Origin: Nocardia amamiensis NBRC 102102
Lineage (GTDB): Bacteria > Actinomycetota > Actinomycetes > Mycobacteriales > Mycobacteriaceae
NCBI RefSeq assembly: GCF_001612745.1
Contig: NZ_BDBA01000043.1
Coordinates: forward strand, 1-40,274
Length of the DNA stretch: 40,274 nt
Direction: 5' to 3'
Shown here: in pieces, positions 18,242-26,073 of the stretch
Layout of the letters: every line of letters starts with the position of its first letter
How positions within the stretch are numbered: position 1 is the first letter of the stretch
Notes under the pieces: generated by a model
The model's input: only the letters and a program-made list of their open reading frames with translations
Told to the model about the DNA's origin: nothing
The model's database searches: none
Translations under genes and position numbers: made by a program

Positions 18242-19762
18242 TCACCCGCGGGCGCCGCGCAAGCGGAACGCCACGGCGGCGGCGAGCAGCAGGATCGACA
18301 TGGTGCCGATGGCCGCGAAGTGGATGCCGGAGACGAACGCCTCGTGCACCGAGACGAGGAACGCGTTACCGGCGGTCTCTGGCAGCTCACGGGCGAAGGC
18401 CGTGGCGGCCCCGAGGGATTCGGTGGCGGCGTCCGCTCGAGCGCCCGGCACGTGGGTCAGGTCGAGACCGTTGCGGAAGATCGCCATCACCACGCTGCCC
18501 AACACGGCGACGCCCAGCGCGATGCCGGTCTCATACGCGGTCTCCGACACGGCGGCGGCCGCGCCCGCCCGCTCCGGCGGCGCCGAGCTCACCACCAGGT
18601 CCGACGAAACGGTCAACGCCACCCCCACACCCGCCCCCACGAAGAGAAAACCGAGGACGAACGGCGTCATGCTGGTGGCCGCGTCCGCGCCGAGCCAACC
18701 GAACAGCGCCGCACCGAGCGCCGCCGTGCTGAGCGCGCCGCCGAGCACCACGCCCGGCCGCAGGCGCCGCACCAGCCATGCCGCGACGAGGGAGGCGATC
18801 ATGCTGGCCAGCAGGCCGGGCAGCAACAACAACCCGGCCTGCATCGGCGAGCGCCCGAGCACCAGCTGTAGGTACTGCGAACCGAAGAACAGCACACCCG
18901 CCAGCGCGAAGACCGCGAGGAGGTTGGTCAGCACCGCCGTACGGAACTTGGGCAGGGCGAACAGCGCCAAGTCCAGCATGGGGTGCGCCAGCCCCCGCTG
19001 CCTGCGTACGAACCACACGCCCGCCAGCGCACCGATCGCACCGATCGCGGCCGGACCGAGGCTGGGCCCGTGTGCCGCGAACTCCTTCACCGCGTACACG
19101 AGCGGGACCAGCGCGAGCATCGACAGCACCGCGCTGGGCAGGTCGAAGCGGCCCGGCCGCGGATCACGCGATTCCGGGATCAGCACCGGCCCCAGAACCA
19201 GAAGAACCAGCATGACCGGGAGGTTCACCAGGAACACCGACCCCCACCAGTAGTGCTCCAGCAGCCAGCCACCGAGCAACGGTCCCGCCGCCGCGCCGCC
19301 GCCCGCCATCGCGCTCCACACCGCGATGGCGACCGTCCGCTGTCGCGGATCGAGGAACATCGACCGGATCAGGCCCAGTGTCGCGGGCATCAGCGTCGCT
19401 CCCGCGACACCCTGCAGCACGCGCGCCGCGATCAGCATCTCCGGCGTGGCCGCCCAGGCAGCCAGTATCGAGGCGACGCCGAATCCGGCCGCGCCGAGCA
19501 ACAGCAGCCTGCGCCGCCCGATCCGGTCGCCGAGGTTGCCCATCACGACAAGCAACCCGGCCAGGACGAACGAATAGACGTCGATGATCCACAGCAGTTG
19601 CGGCGTGGTGGGTGCGAGGTCTGCGCTGATGGCCGGCACGGCCAGGTCGAGCACCGTCGCATCCACAGCGAGCAGCAGCAGGGCGAGCGCGAGCACCGAC
19701 AGTCCCGCCCAGTCGCGCGCGCCGGCGCGCTGCAGGGTGGGCGCATGAGTCTGGGTGGTCAT
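18242..19762 (-). CDS. MFS drug exporter, DHA2 (14-helix, EmrB/QacA-like)
   Basis: 506 residues from ATG 19762, with GAAGG seven bases upstream. It begins after a polar N-terminus with WAGLSVLALALLLLAVDATVLDLAVPAIS, the helix-1 motif of DHA2 proteins (motif D1 around L-D-x-T-V-x-x-V-A-x-P). The loop 2-3 motif GNLGDRIGRRRLLL and the helix-5 motif C region (PLLGGWLLEHYWWGSVFLVNLP) are both clear. About 14 membrane helices can be counted. Such proteins export drugs or cationic biocides using the proton gradient (SmvA, QacA, LfrA). The substrate is unknown. It diverges from a TetR repressor across a two-operator region, so it is very likely repressed by that protein. Confidence 0.9.
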   Translation of the reverse strand: MTTQTHAPTLQRAGARDWAGLSVLALALLLLAVDATVLDLAVPAISADLAPTTPQLLWIIDVYSFVLAGLLVVMGNLGDRIGRRRLLLLGAAGFGVASILAAWAATPEMLIAARVLQGVAGATLMPATLGLIRSMFLDPRQRTVAIAVWSAMAGGGAAAGPLLGGWLLEHYWWGSVFLVNLPVMLVLLVLGPVLIPESRDPRPGRFDLPSAVLSMLALVPLVYAVKEFAAHGPSLGPAAIGAIGALAGVWFVRRQRGLAHPMLDLALFALPKFRTAVLTNLLAVFALAGVLFFGSQYLQLVLGRSPMQAGLLLLPGLLASMIASLVAAWLVRRLRPGVVLGGALSTAALGAALFGWLGADAATSMTPFVLGFLFVGAGVGVALTVSSDLVVSSAPPERAGAAAAVSETAYETGIALGVAVLGSVVMAIFRNGLDLTHVPGARADAATESLGAATAFARELPETAGNAFLVSVHEAFVSGIHFAAIGTMSILLLAAAVAFRLRGARG

Positions 19763-19790
19763 TGCCTTCTCGACTTCCGTCGTCCGTTCC

Positions 19791-19839
19791 TTACCGTCCA
19801 GACGGTATAGTACAGACATTACCGTCCAGACGGTATAGT
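19791..19839. promoter_or_regulatory. twin TetR operators overlapping divergent promoters
   Basis: The palindrome TACCGTC-CA-GACGGTA occurs at 19792-19807 and again at 19820-19835, embedded in an exact 21-base direct repeat (19791-19811 and 19819-19839). Centre-to-centre distance is 28 bases. Each repeat ends in TATAGT; the second copy lies seven bases before the TetR GTG and is a good -10. Reading leftwards, TGTACTAT at about 19807-19814 is a possible extended -10 for the exporter. Binding of the TetR protein would block both promoters. Confidence 0.88.
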
Positions 19840-19846
19840 CACCGGC

Positions 19847-20386
19847 GTGACGGCTCACACCCGCGACCGCATCCTGGACGCGCTCGAAACCCTGCTGCTG
19901 GACAAAGGCATGTCGCACGTGACGCTGGAGAATGTCGCGTCCACCGCGGGCGTGTCCAAGGGCGGCCTGCTCTACCACTTCAAGAGCAAGGACGCGCTGC
20001 TCGCGGGCCTGGTCCGCAGGCTGTCCGAGCGCGCGACCGAGCAGCTGGACACCGCTGTCGCCAAGGGCGGCACGATCGCCGAGTGGTACCTCCAGACGCC
20101 GAACCCGGACAACGCCGCGGAGGCGGTGGAACTCGCGGTCTACCGGTCCATGCTCGCGACCATGCGGACCATCGACGCCACCCCGGAACCCGATGAGGTG
20201 CAGCAGGCACTGGTCGAGATGATGAACTCGTGGTCGGACGGATTGGACGAGGAGATCGCCGACCCGGTGCGAGCCGACATCATCCGGCTGGTCGGCGACG
20301 GCGTGTATCTGCGCGCCCTGCTCGGTCTTCCTGCCATCGACCCGACTCGTTACGGTCAGGTGGTGCAGCGCCTCCTGCAGCGCTGA
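19847..20386 (+). CDS. TetR/AcrR-family repressor
   Basis: 179 residues from GTG 19847. The N-terminal helix-turn-helix runs through TRDRILDALETLLLDKG and MSHVTLENVASTAGVSKGGLLYHFKSKDALL, the canonical TetR pattern with the recognition helix at GVSKGGLLYHF (about residues 36-46). The C-terminal ligand domain (about 60-179) is not assigned to a subclass but resembles regulators of multidrug exporters. No Shine-Dalgarno is present; TATAGT at 19834-19839 suggests a leaderless mRNA. It most likely represses itself and the adjacent exporter through the twin operators. Confidence 0.92.
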   Translation: MTAHTRDRILDALETLLLDKGMSHVTLENVASTAGVSKGGLLYHFKSKDALLAGLVRRLSERATEQLDTAVAKGGTIAEWYLQTPNPDNAAEAVELAVYRSMLATMRTIDATPEPDEVQQALVEMMNSWSDGLDEEIADPVRADIIRLVGDGVYLRALLGLPAIDPTRYGQVVQRLLQR

Positions 20387-20402
20387 CAGTTAGACTCGGC
20401 CC

Positions 20403-21275
20403 GTGCTGCCAGCCGCCGAACCGGCCGGCGCCGTCGGGGCGGGAACAGATCCGGTACCGGGGTTTCCTGGAACGACGGTGCCGATCCGACCGCTGAGTTT
20501 CCGCGAACTGCTCGATCTGCCGTTCGCCCTGATCCAGGCGAACATTCGCGCCCTGGCCAGGTTGAGCCTGGTCGGCTTGCTCGCCGCCGAGACGGTCGTC
20601 GTCGCGGTGACCGCAGGCGTCTCAGGGCTGACCGACGGCTCCGACGCGGGCACCGCCTTGGCCGCGATTCTGTCGACCGCCGCCTGCGCGTGGGTGCTGC
20701 GGTTCGCGTTGCGCGGGACGACCGTGGCGCTCGGACTCGCGACCGTAGGCGGCGCCCCGATCGGCTGGCGCACCGCGCTGGGCAGGTGCGCTGCGATATT
20801 CGGTCCCCTGCTGGTGTTCCAACTGTTGTTCACCTCGGTGGGTGTGGCTGTGATCGCGCTGAGCAGCCCGTTGATCCTGACGCTTCCGCTGGCATTGCTC
20901 TGGCTCGGCTGGCTGCGGGCGCGCCGTTGGATCACGGTTCCGATTCTGTTCGTCGAGCGAACCTCGCATCGCGACGGCGTCGCGCGCGCGAAACTGCTCG
21001 CCGAGGGCGCCGAGTGGCCGACGACCGGACTGTGGATAGCCCAGCGCGCTCTGTTCGGGCTGCTCGCGGTGCCGTTGCTGGCCATCCCGCTGTTCGTCAC
21101 AGACTTCTCCGGCACCCATCGGTGGCCGGTGATCATCCTGACCACCGCCGCCGTGCTGCTGGTGACGGCGTTCGGCGAGGTGGTCGAGGCATCGTCGCGG
21201 GTGGTGTGCTACCTCGACCGCCGTTGCCGCAGGGAGGGATTGGATATCCGCATCCCCACACGGGAGACGCGATGA
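20403..21275 (+). CDS. membrane protein of the MoxR cluster (Rv3689-like)
   Basis: 290 residues. After a Pro/Gly-rich N-terminus comes IRPLSFRELLDLPFALIQANIRALARLSLVGL, followed by about five or six hydrophobic segments, including LSLVGLLAAETVVVAVTAG, ILSTAACAWVLRF, GPLLVFQLLFTSVGVAVIAL and VIILTTAAVLLVTAF. In mycobacteria the gene at the same position (Rv3689) is a membrane protein related to the glycerophosphoryl diester phosphodiesterase membrane domain; the FRELLDxPF opening fits that type. GTG 20403 is preceded by TAGACT at 20391-20396 and no RBS, so it may be leaderless. A later start is possible. It overlaps the next gene by ATGA, so the two are translationally coupled. Confidence 0.75.
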   Translation: MLPAAEPAGAVGAGTDPVPGFPGTTVPIRPLSFRELLDLPFALIQANIRALARLSLVGLLAAETVVVAVTAGVSGLTDGSDAGTALAAILSTAACAWVLRFALRGTTVALGLATVGGAPIGWRTALGRCAAIFGPLLVFQLLFTSVGVAVIALSSPLILTLPLALLWLGWLRARRWITVPILFVERTSHRDGVARAKLLAEGAEWPTTGLWIAQRALFGLLAVPLLAIPLFVTDFSGTHRWPVIILTTAAVLLVTAFGEVVEASSRVVCYLDRRCRREGLDIRIPTRETR

Positions 21276-22297
21276 ACGACCCTCGGCCGCCCGGCACCCC
21301 TCGCCTCGGCTCCGCCGCCGACCATCGGGCGGCCGCTGAATCGGCGGCGCAGCGCCGGGATTTCGACACCGCCCTGCGCGAACGCTTCCGTGCGGTGCTG
21401 CGCGGCTTGGAACAGCATGGTGTGCTGGAAGTCCGGCGCTCGCGCACCGCGCGGGAGACCGCCGACGACGTGACGACCGCGCTGCCGCTGGAGGCCGCCA
21501 CCGAACTCCAGCCTGCCGCACACAGTTTCGACGAGGTGGTATACGGCGGACGCCGCGCAGGAGAAGACGAATACCGCAGACTCGAATACGCCGACCGGTT
21601 CTCCGCCGCCGCGCCGCCACCCGCATCGGAGCCGACCGAGATCGAGGCGAAGGAGCGGCCACCGCGCACCAGAAAGCAACTCCCGCCACTCCCGAAGCTA
21701 CTGCGCAGTCCGAAATTCTGGGCCGCACTTGCCGCCACCGCCGCATTGCTGCTGCTGGTCTACGGCGCACTGCAATCCTGCGGTGCGCCGACCGCGCCGC
21801 AACCGAAACCACCACCGGATCTGCCCGACGTCCCGCCGCCGGACGATACCTACGACCCGCCGGGCTTCGGAGCGGGCGACGATCCGATCTGGGATCGACT
21901 GCCCGCACCGGTCTTCTACGGCGGAGTGCAGTTTCTGATCGCCGCCGCACTGGTGGTGTGGTGGCGCGCGCTGCGGCGGGGCGCTCTGGTGCGGGAGCCG
22001 CGCCCGGTGGAAGTCGCGGCGAACGAATTGCTCGCCGGCCAGGCTGCGCTGTACCGGCGCTCGAAGGACCACGACCACGTCGCAGGAAAGCTGCGAGCGG
22101 CGACCATGCGCCGCATCCGCACACCGCTTGGCGTCACCGCCGACACTCCGCCGGACCGGATCGTCAGCGCGGTCGCCGCACGTATCCGAGCCGACCCAGC
22201 GCAGATCGCGGCCGCGCTGTTCGGCCCGGTGCCCGACCCGGACACCCTGCAGGTGGTGGCCGCTCAGCTCGAATGGATCGAATCGGAGATCGGATGA
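21272..22297 (+). CDS. DUF4129 domain protein with a DUF4350-type C-terminal tail
   Basis: 341 residues, starting in an ATGA overlap with the upstream stop. Residues about 20-115 match the C-terminal DUF4129 pattern (FDTALRERFRAVLRGLEQHGVLE, SRTARETADDVTTALP, FDEVVYGGRRAGEDEYRRLEYAD). A membrane helix follows (about 148-165), then a proline-rich linker of about 45 residues, a second helix near 215-233 and a tail (ANELLAGQAALYRRSKDHDHVAGKLRAATMRRI) like the C-terminus of DUF4350 proteins. The body of DUF4350, which normally lies between the two helices, is missing. In mycobacteria Rv3690 and Rv3691 occupy this place as two genes. This looks like a fusion with loss of the middle domain. Comparison is from memory. 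Confidence 0.7.
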   Translation: MNDPRPPGTPRLGSAADHRAAAESAAQRRDFDTALRERFRAVLRGLEQHGVLEVRRSRTARETADDVTTALPLEAATELQPAAHSFDEVVYGGRRAGEDEYRRLEYADRFSAAAPPPASEPTEIEAKERPPRTRKQLPPLPKLLRSPKFWAALAATAALLLLVYGALQSCGAPTAPQPKPPPDLPDVPPPDDTYDPPGFGAGDDPIWDRLPAPVFYGGVQFLIAAALVVWWRALRRGALVREPRPVEVAANELLAGQAALYRRSKDHDHVAGKLRAATMRRIRTPLGVTADTPPDRIVSAVAARIRADPAQIAAALFGPVPDPDTLQVVAAQLEWIESEIG

Positions 22298-22364
22298 GGC
22301 AGCATCACCCAGCCCCTGTCCGGCCGACGGCGTGCGGGAACGCCCGCGAACCACAGGAGGTCGA

Positions 22365-23342
22365 ATGACCAGCATCGATACCGCCCCCACGGCCGAGGAA
22401 GCGCTCGCCGCGTTCCACGCGCTGCGCGCCGAGATCGGCAAGGCGGTGGTCGGCAACGACAACGCGGTCATGTACCTGGTGCTCGCGCTGCTGTGCCGCG
22501 GCCACGTGCTGCTCGAGGGCGTGCCCGGCGTGGCGAAGACGCTGCTGGTGCGGGCACTGGCCACGGCGCTGGATCTGGACCACGCGCGTGTGCAGTTCAC
22601 CCCGGACCTGATGCCAGGCGACGTCACCGGCTCGCAGATCTACGACCCGCACTCGGCGGAGTTCACCTTCCGGCACGGCCCGGTGTTCACCAATCTGCTG
22701 CTCGCCGACGAGATCAACCGCACTCCGCCGAAAACCCAGTCCGCGCTGCTGGAATCAATGGAGGAGCGGCAGGTCTCGGTGGACGGGAAGCCGCAGCCGC
22801 TGCCCGACCCGTTCGTCGTGGTCGCCACGCAGAATCCGATCGAGCAGGAGGGCACCTACCCGCTGCCGGAAGCCCAGCTGGACCGGTTTCTGTTCAAGGT
22901 GGACATCCACCTGCCCGGCCGCGATGACGAATTCCGCATCCTGCAACGCCACGCCGCCGGGTTCGATCCGCGTGACCTGAGCGCCGCGGGACTGCGTCCC
23001 GTGGCGGGCCCCGCGCACATCGCCGCCGCCCGCGCCGCGATCACGACGATGACGATCAGCCCGGAGGTGCTCGCCTACACCGTCGACGTCTCCCGGGCGA
23101 CCCGCACCTCCCCCGCCGTGCAGCACGGTGCCTCCACCCGAGGCGCGACCGCGCTGATGGCGGCCTCACGCGCGTTCGCCTGGCTCAACGGCCGCGGTTT
23201 CGTCACACCGGACGACGTGAAGTCCGTCGCGGTCGCCGTGCTGCGGCACCGCCTGCACCTGCGCCCGGAAGCCGAGCTGGACGGGGTGACCACCGAGGGC
23301 GTGATGTCCTCGCTGCTGCTGTCGGTTCCGGTTCCGGTGTAG
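22365..23342 (+). CDS. moxR: MoxR-family AAA+ ATPase
   Basis: 325 residues, with an excellent RBS (ACAGGAGG, four bases before ATG). Walker A is GVPGVAKT (residues 52-59), Walker B LLLADEIN (111-118), then the family signature QSALLESMEERQVSVDG, sensor 1 VVATQNPIEQEGTYPLPEAQLDRF and sensor 2 in HGASTRGATALMAASRA. MoxR ATPases act with vWA-domain partners as chaperones in assembly of membrane or metal-dependent complexes; this one precedes a DUF58 gene, the usual partner, at a two-base distance. Equivalent to the mycobacterial moxR2 (Rv3692) by context. Confidence 0.94.
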   Translation: MTSIDTAPTAEEALAAFHALRAEIGKAVVGNDNAVMYLVLALLCRGHVLLEGVPGVAKTLLVRALATALDLDHARVQFTPDLMPGDVTGSQIYDPHSAEFTFRHGPVFTNLLLADEINRTPPKTQSALLESMEERQVSVDGKPQPLPDPFVVVATQNPIEQEGTYPLPEAQLDRFLFKVDIHLPGRDDEFRILQRHAAGFDPRDLSAAGLRPVAGPAHIAAARAAITTMTISPEVLAYTVDVSRATRTSPAVQHGASTRGATALMAASRAFAWLNGRGFVTPDDVKSVAVAVLRHRLHLRPEAELDGVTTEGVMSSLLLSVPVPV

Positions 23343-23344
23343 CG

Positions 23345-24637
23345 ATGGTCGTCACCGGTCGGCTGGCCGCCGCGGCAGGAGTGTCGGGCCTGTTGGTCAT
23401 CTTGGTCGTGCCCTCCCTGCTCGGGGTCGTCGTGCTGACCTGCGCGCTGGCCGCCGCAGTGCTCCTCGATCTCGCCGCGGTGGGCCGGGCGCGGGATCTG
23501 ACGCTGTCCCGGCAAGCACTGACCACGGTGCGACTCGGACGCTCCACCGAGGTCGAGCTCGTCGCGGTGAACACCGGGCCGCGGGTGCTGCGCGGCATCG
23601 TGTGGGACGACTGGCCCGGCAGCGCACGCGCCGTAAACCGCGCACACGCGCTGGATCTGGCGCCCGCCACCTTGGTCCGGTTCCGCACCACGCTCACACC
23701 GACCCACCGCGGTGATCGAGTCGCGGGACCGGTCACCGTGCGGCTGCTCGGCCCGCTCGGATTGGCGGGCAGGCAGACCAGGCACAACGTGCCTGCCCGG
23801 GTACGCGCGCTGCCCGCGTTCCGCGCCGAACGGCTGCTGCGGTCGAAAGTCAAACGGCTGCAACATCTCGAAGGAAGCAATGTGGCCAACCTGCGCGGGC
23901 AGGGCACCGAATTCGATTCTTTCCGCGAGTACGTCGCGGGCGACGACGTGCGCGCCATCGATTGGCGCGCCACCGCCCGCGCCACCGACGTCCTGGTCCG
24001 TACCTGGCGCCCGGAACGCAATCGGCACATGCTGATGCTGCTGGACACCGGCCGGATCAGCGCGGGCCGAGTCGGCGATGGCACCCGCCTGGACGCGAGC
24101 ATCGAGGCCGCCCTGCTGCTCGGCGGGCTGGCGGCCGCCGCGGGCGATTCGGTGGACCTGCTCGCCTTCGACCGGAAACCGCGCGCCGAAGTCCGCGGTG
24201 CGGGGGGAAAAGGGTTGCAGTTGAAGCTGATGCACGCGATGGCGGGCATCACTCCGGCCCTTGTCGACACCGACAGCTCCGGCCTGGTGCGGGCGGCGGT
24301 GCAGCGCACCCGCCGACGTAGCCTGGTCGTCTGGTTCACCAGCCTCGACGGGGCGGCCGTCGAGGAGAATCTGCTTCCCGTACTGCCCGTCCTCACGCAG
24401 CGTCATCGGGTGCTCATCGTGTCGGTCACCGACCCCGACGTCGCCGCCGCGGCCCGCCGCGACAACGTGGGCGATCTCTACGCAGCGGCCGCCGCCGAAT
24501 CGGTGCTGGCCGAACGCGCTCTGGTGCAGGAATCCCTGCGTCGCATGGGGATCGCGGTGGTCGCCGCGCCACCGGAACGACTGCCCGAGGCCTTGGCGGA
24601 CGAATACCTCGAACTCAAGCAGTCCGGCGCCCTCTAG
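23345..24637 (+). CDS. DUF58 / vWA-like protein, MoxR partner
   Basis: 430 residues beginning MVVTGRLAAAAGVSGLLVILVVPSLLGVVVL, a double membrane anchor in the first 45 residues. The DUF58 signature GTEFDSFREYVAGDDVRAIDWRA lies at about 187-209, followed by TRTW-type motif VRTWRPERNRHMLMLLDTGRIS and a vWA-like fold. The strict MIDAS DxSxS is altered to DTGRI. The start lies two bases after the moxR stop, so expression is coupled. The protein is thought to bind MoxR; the target is unknown. Equivalent to Rv3693 by position. Confidence 0.9.
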   Translation: MVVTGRLAAAAGVSGLLVILVVPSLLGVVVLTCALAAAVLLDLAAVGRARDLTLSRQALTTVRLGRSTEVELVAVNTGPRVLRGIVWDDWPGSARAVNRAHALDLAPATLVRFRTTLTPTHRGDRVAGPVTVRLLGPLGLAGRQTRHNVPARVRALPAFRAERLLRSKVKRLQHLEGSNVANLRGQGTEFDSFREYVAGDDVRAIDWRATARATDVLVRTWRPERNRHMLMLLDTGRISAGRVGDGTRLDASIEAALLLGGLAAAAGDSVDLLAFDRKPRAEVRGAGGKGLQLKLMHAMAGITPALVDTDSSGLVRAAVQRTRRRSLVVWFTSLDGAAVEENLLPVLPVLTQRHRVLIVSVTDPDVAAAARRDNVGDLYAAAAAESVLAERALVQESLRRMGIAVVAAPPERLPEALADEYLELKQSGAL

Positions 24638-24692
24638 CCGTTTCGCGCGGGAACAGCATCCGGATACGAGGTCGAAGGAGGATCATGGGCCC

Positions 24693-25712
24693 ATGTCCTC
24701 AGATCTCGCCGCCTTCGTCCGCGGACTGCCCAAAGCGGAGCTGCACGTGCATCTGGAAGGGACGCTCGAGCCGGAACTGAAGTTCCGCCTCGCCCAGCGC
24801 AACGGCATCGAGTTGGCGGAGAAGTCCGTCGACGAAGTCAAGCAGACCTACCGCTTCCACGACCTGACTTCGTTCCTGCGGGTCTACTACCCGGCCATGC
24901 GGGTGCTGCAGCGGCCGGAGGACTTCCACGACCTCGCCTTCGACTATCTGACCAGGGCGCATGCGCACGGCGTCCGCCATGTCGAGATGTTCTTCGATCC
25001 GCAGGCGCACACTGGGCGCGGTGTTCCGTTCCCCGCCGTGATCAGTGGGTACCGATCGGCGATCGCGCGGGGGCGGCGCATGCTCGGGATCTCGGCCGAG
25101 CTGATCCTGTGCTTCCTGCGCGACCATTCCGCGGAGTATGCGATGGCGACGCTGCTGGAAGCACTGCCGTACAACGACTGGATCATCGGGGTCGGGTTGG
25201 ACTCCGACGAGCGCGGCAATCCGCCGAGCAAGTTCGACGCCGTCTTCCAGCGCGCCCGCGCGGAAGGATTCCTGCTGACCATGCACTGCGACATCGACCA
25301 GCAGAACTCCATCGAGCACATCCGCCAGGCACTGGAAGACATCGAAGTCGACCGCCTCGACCATGGTACGAACATTGTCGAGGACGACCGTCTGGTCGAG
25401 CTGGCCAAACGCAAGGGCATCGCGCTCACATGCTGCCCGGTGTCGAACTCCTTCGTCACGGCGCAGATGAAGTCCGATGAGATCGTCAGCCTGCTGAACC
25501 GCGGCCTGACCGTGACCGTCAACAGCGACGACCCCGCGTATTTCAGCGCCTACGCCGCCGACAACTACCTCGCGCTCGCCGAGCAGGCGGGCCTCGACAT
25601 CGATCAGCTGGCGGAACTGGCCAGGAACTCGTTCCGCGCATCCTGGATCACGCCCGCCCGTCAGGACCAGTTCCTGCGCGAGATCGACGCTTACGTCGCG
25701 GCCAACGGCTGA
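24693..25712 (+). CDS. adenosine/adenine deaminase-family amidohydrolase with altered HAGE motif
   Basis: 339 residues with GGAGG eleven bases before ATG 24693; an out-of-frame ATG at 24685 is ignored. Family motifs: metal-binding HVHLEGT (His18, His20), metal/catalytic His198 in MHCDIDQQ, His224 in LDHGTNIVED, and NSDDPAYF with Asp279-Asp280. Classical adenosine deaminases have H-A-G-E, whose Glu is the catalytic acid; here the residues are H198-C-D-I-D202, so the proton donor must differ. Substrate is therefore uncertain: an aminopurine is likely. The neighbouring genes are from the MoxR/SpoIIM cluster, which lacks this enzyme in mycobacteria, so it looks inserted. Stop is followed by a tandem-repeat region. 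Confidence 0.85.
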   Translation: MSSDLAAFVRGLPKAELHVHLEGTLEPELKFRLAQRNGIELAEKSVDEVKQTYRFHDLTSFLRVYYPAMRVLQRPEDFHDLAFDYLTRAHAHGVRHVEMFFDPQAHTGRGVPFPAVISGYRSAIARGRRMLGISAELILCFLRDHSAEYAMATLLEALPYNDWIIGVGLDSDERGNPPSKFDAVFQRARAEGFLLTMHCDIDQQNSIEHIRQALEDIEVDRLDHGTNIVEDDRLVELAKRKGIALTCCPVSNSFVTAQMKSDEIVSLLNRGLTVTVNSDDPAYFSAYAADNYLALAEQAGLDIDQLAELARNSFRASWITPARQDQFLREIDAYVAANG

Positions 25713-25784
25713 GGAGTGTCACTGGACGTCGTCCGTCGCAACCCAGCGCGAGGCGAACGAAGGACCTACGCAGCCGCATAACAG

Positions 25785-26073
25785 ACGCAGCCGGACGAAG
25801 CCCGGCTACAGGTGGGCGAAAGACAGATGCCGCCGCATAAGGCCGAGCAAAGACAGAGGCAGCCGCAGAAACGGCACTGCCGGACGCAGTCCGTCCTCAG
25901 ACCGCGCCGGGCCGAGTGAAGGCAGAGGCAGCCGCAGAAACGGCACTGCCGGACGCAGTCCGTCCTCAGACCGCGCCGGGCCGAGTGAAGGCAGAGGCAG
26001 CCGCAGAAAACGACGCTGCCGGACGCAGTCCGTCCTCAGACCGCGCCGGGCCGAGCGAAGGCGAGGCAGCCGC
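25785..26073. repeat. 69-bp tandem repeats (minisatellite) between converging genes
   Basis: Three near-identical copies of a 69-base unit start at 25854, 25923 and 25992; a partial fourth begins near 26061. Degenerate precursors (cgccgcataaggcc, cagccgcataacag) precede them from about 25785. Each unit begins CAGAGGCAGCCGCAG and contains a small hairpin ACTGC-CGGAC-GCAGT. The third copy has an extra A and two changes (aaaacgacgctgcc). The block lies after the deaminase stop and before the RDD gene stop. No intervening spacers, so not CRISPR. Confidence 0.92.

Noticed and set aside
25785..26073. CRISPR array
   Set aside because: Repeats are contiguous with no unique spacers and no cas genes nearby.
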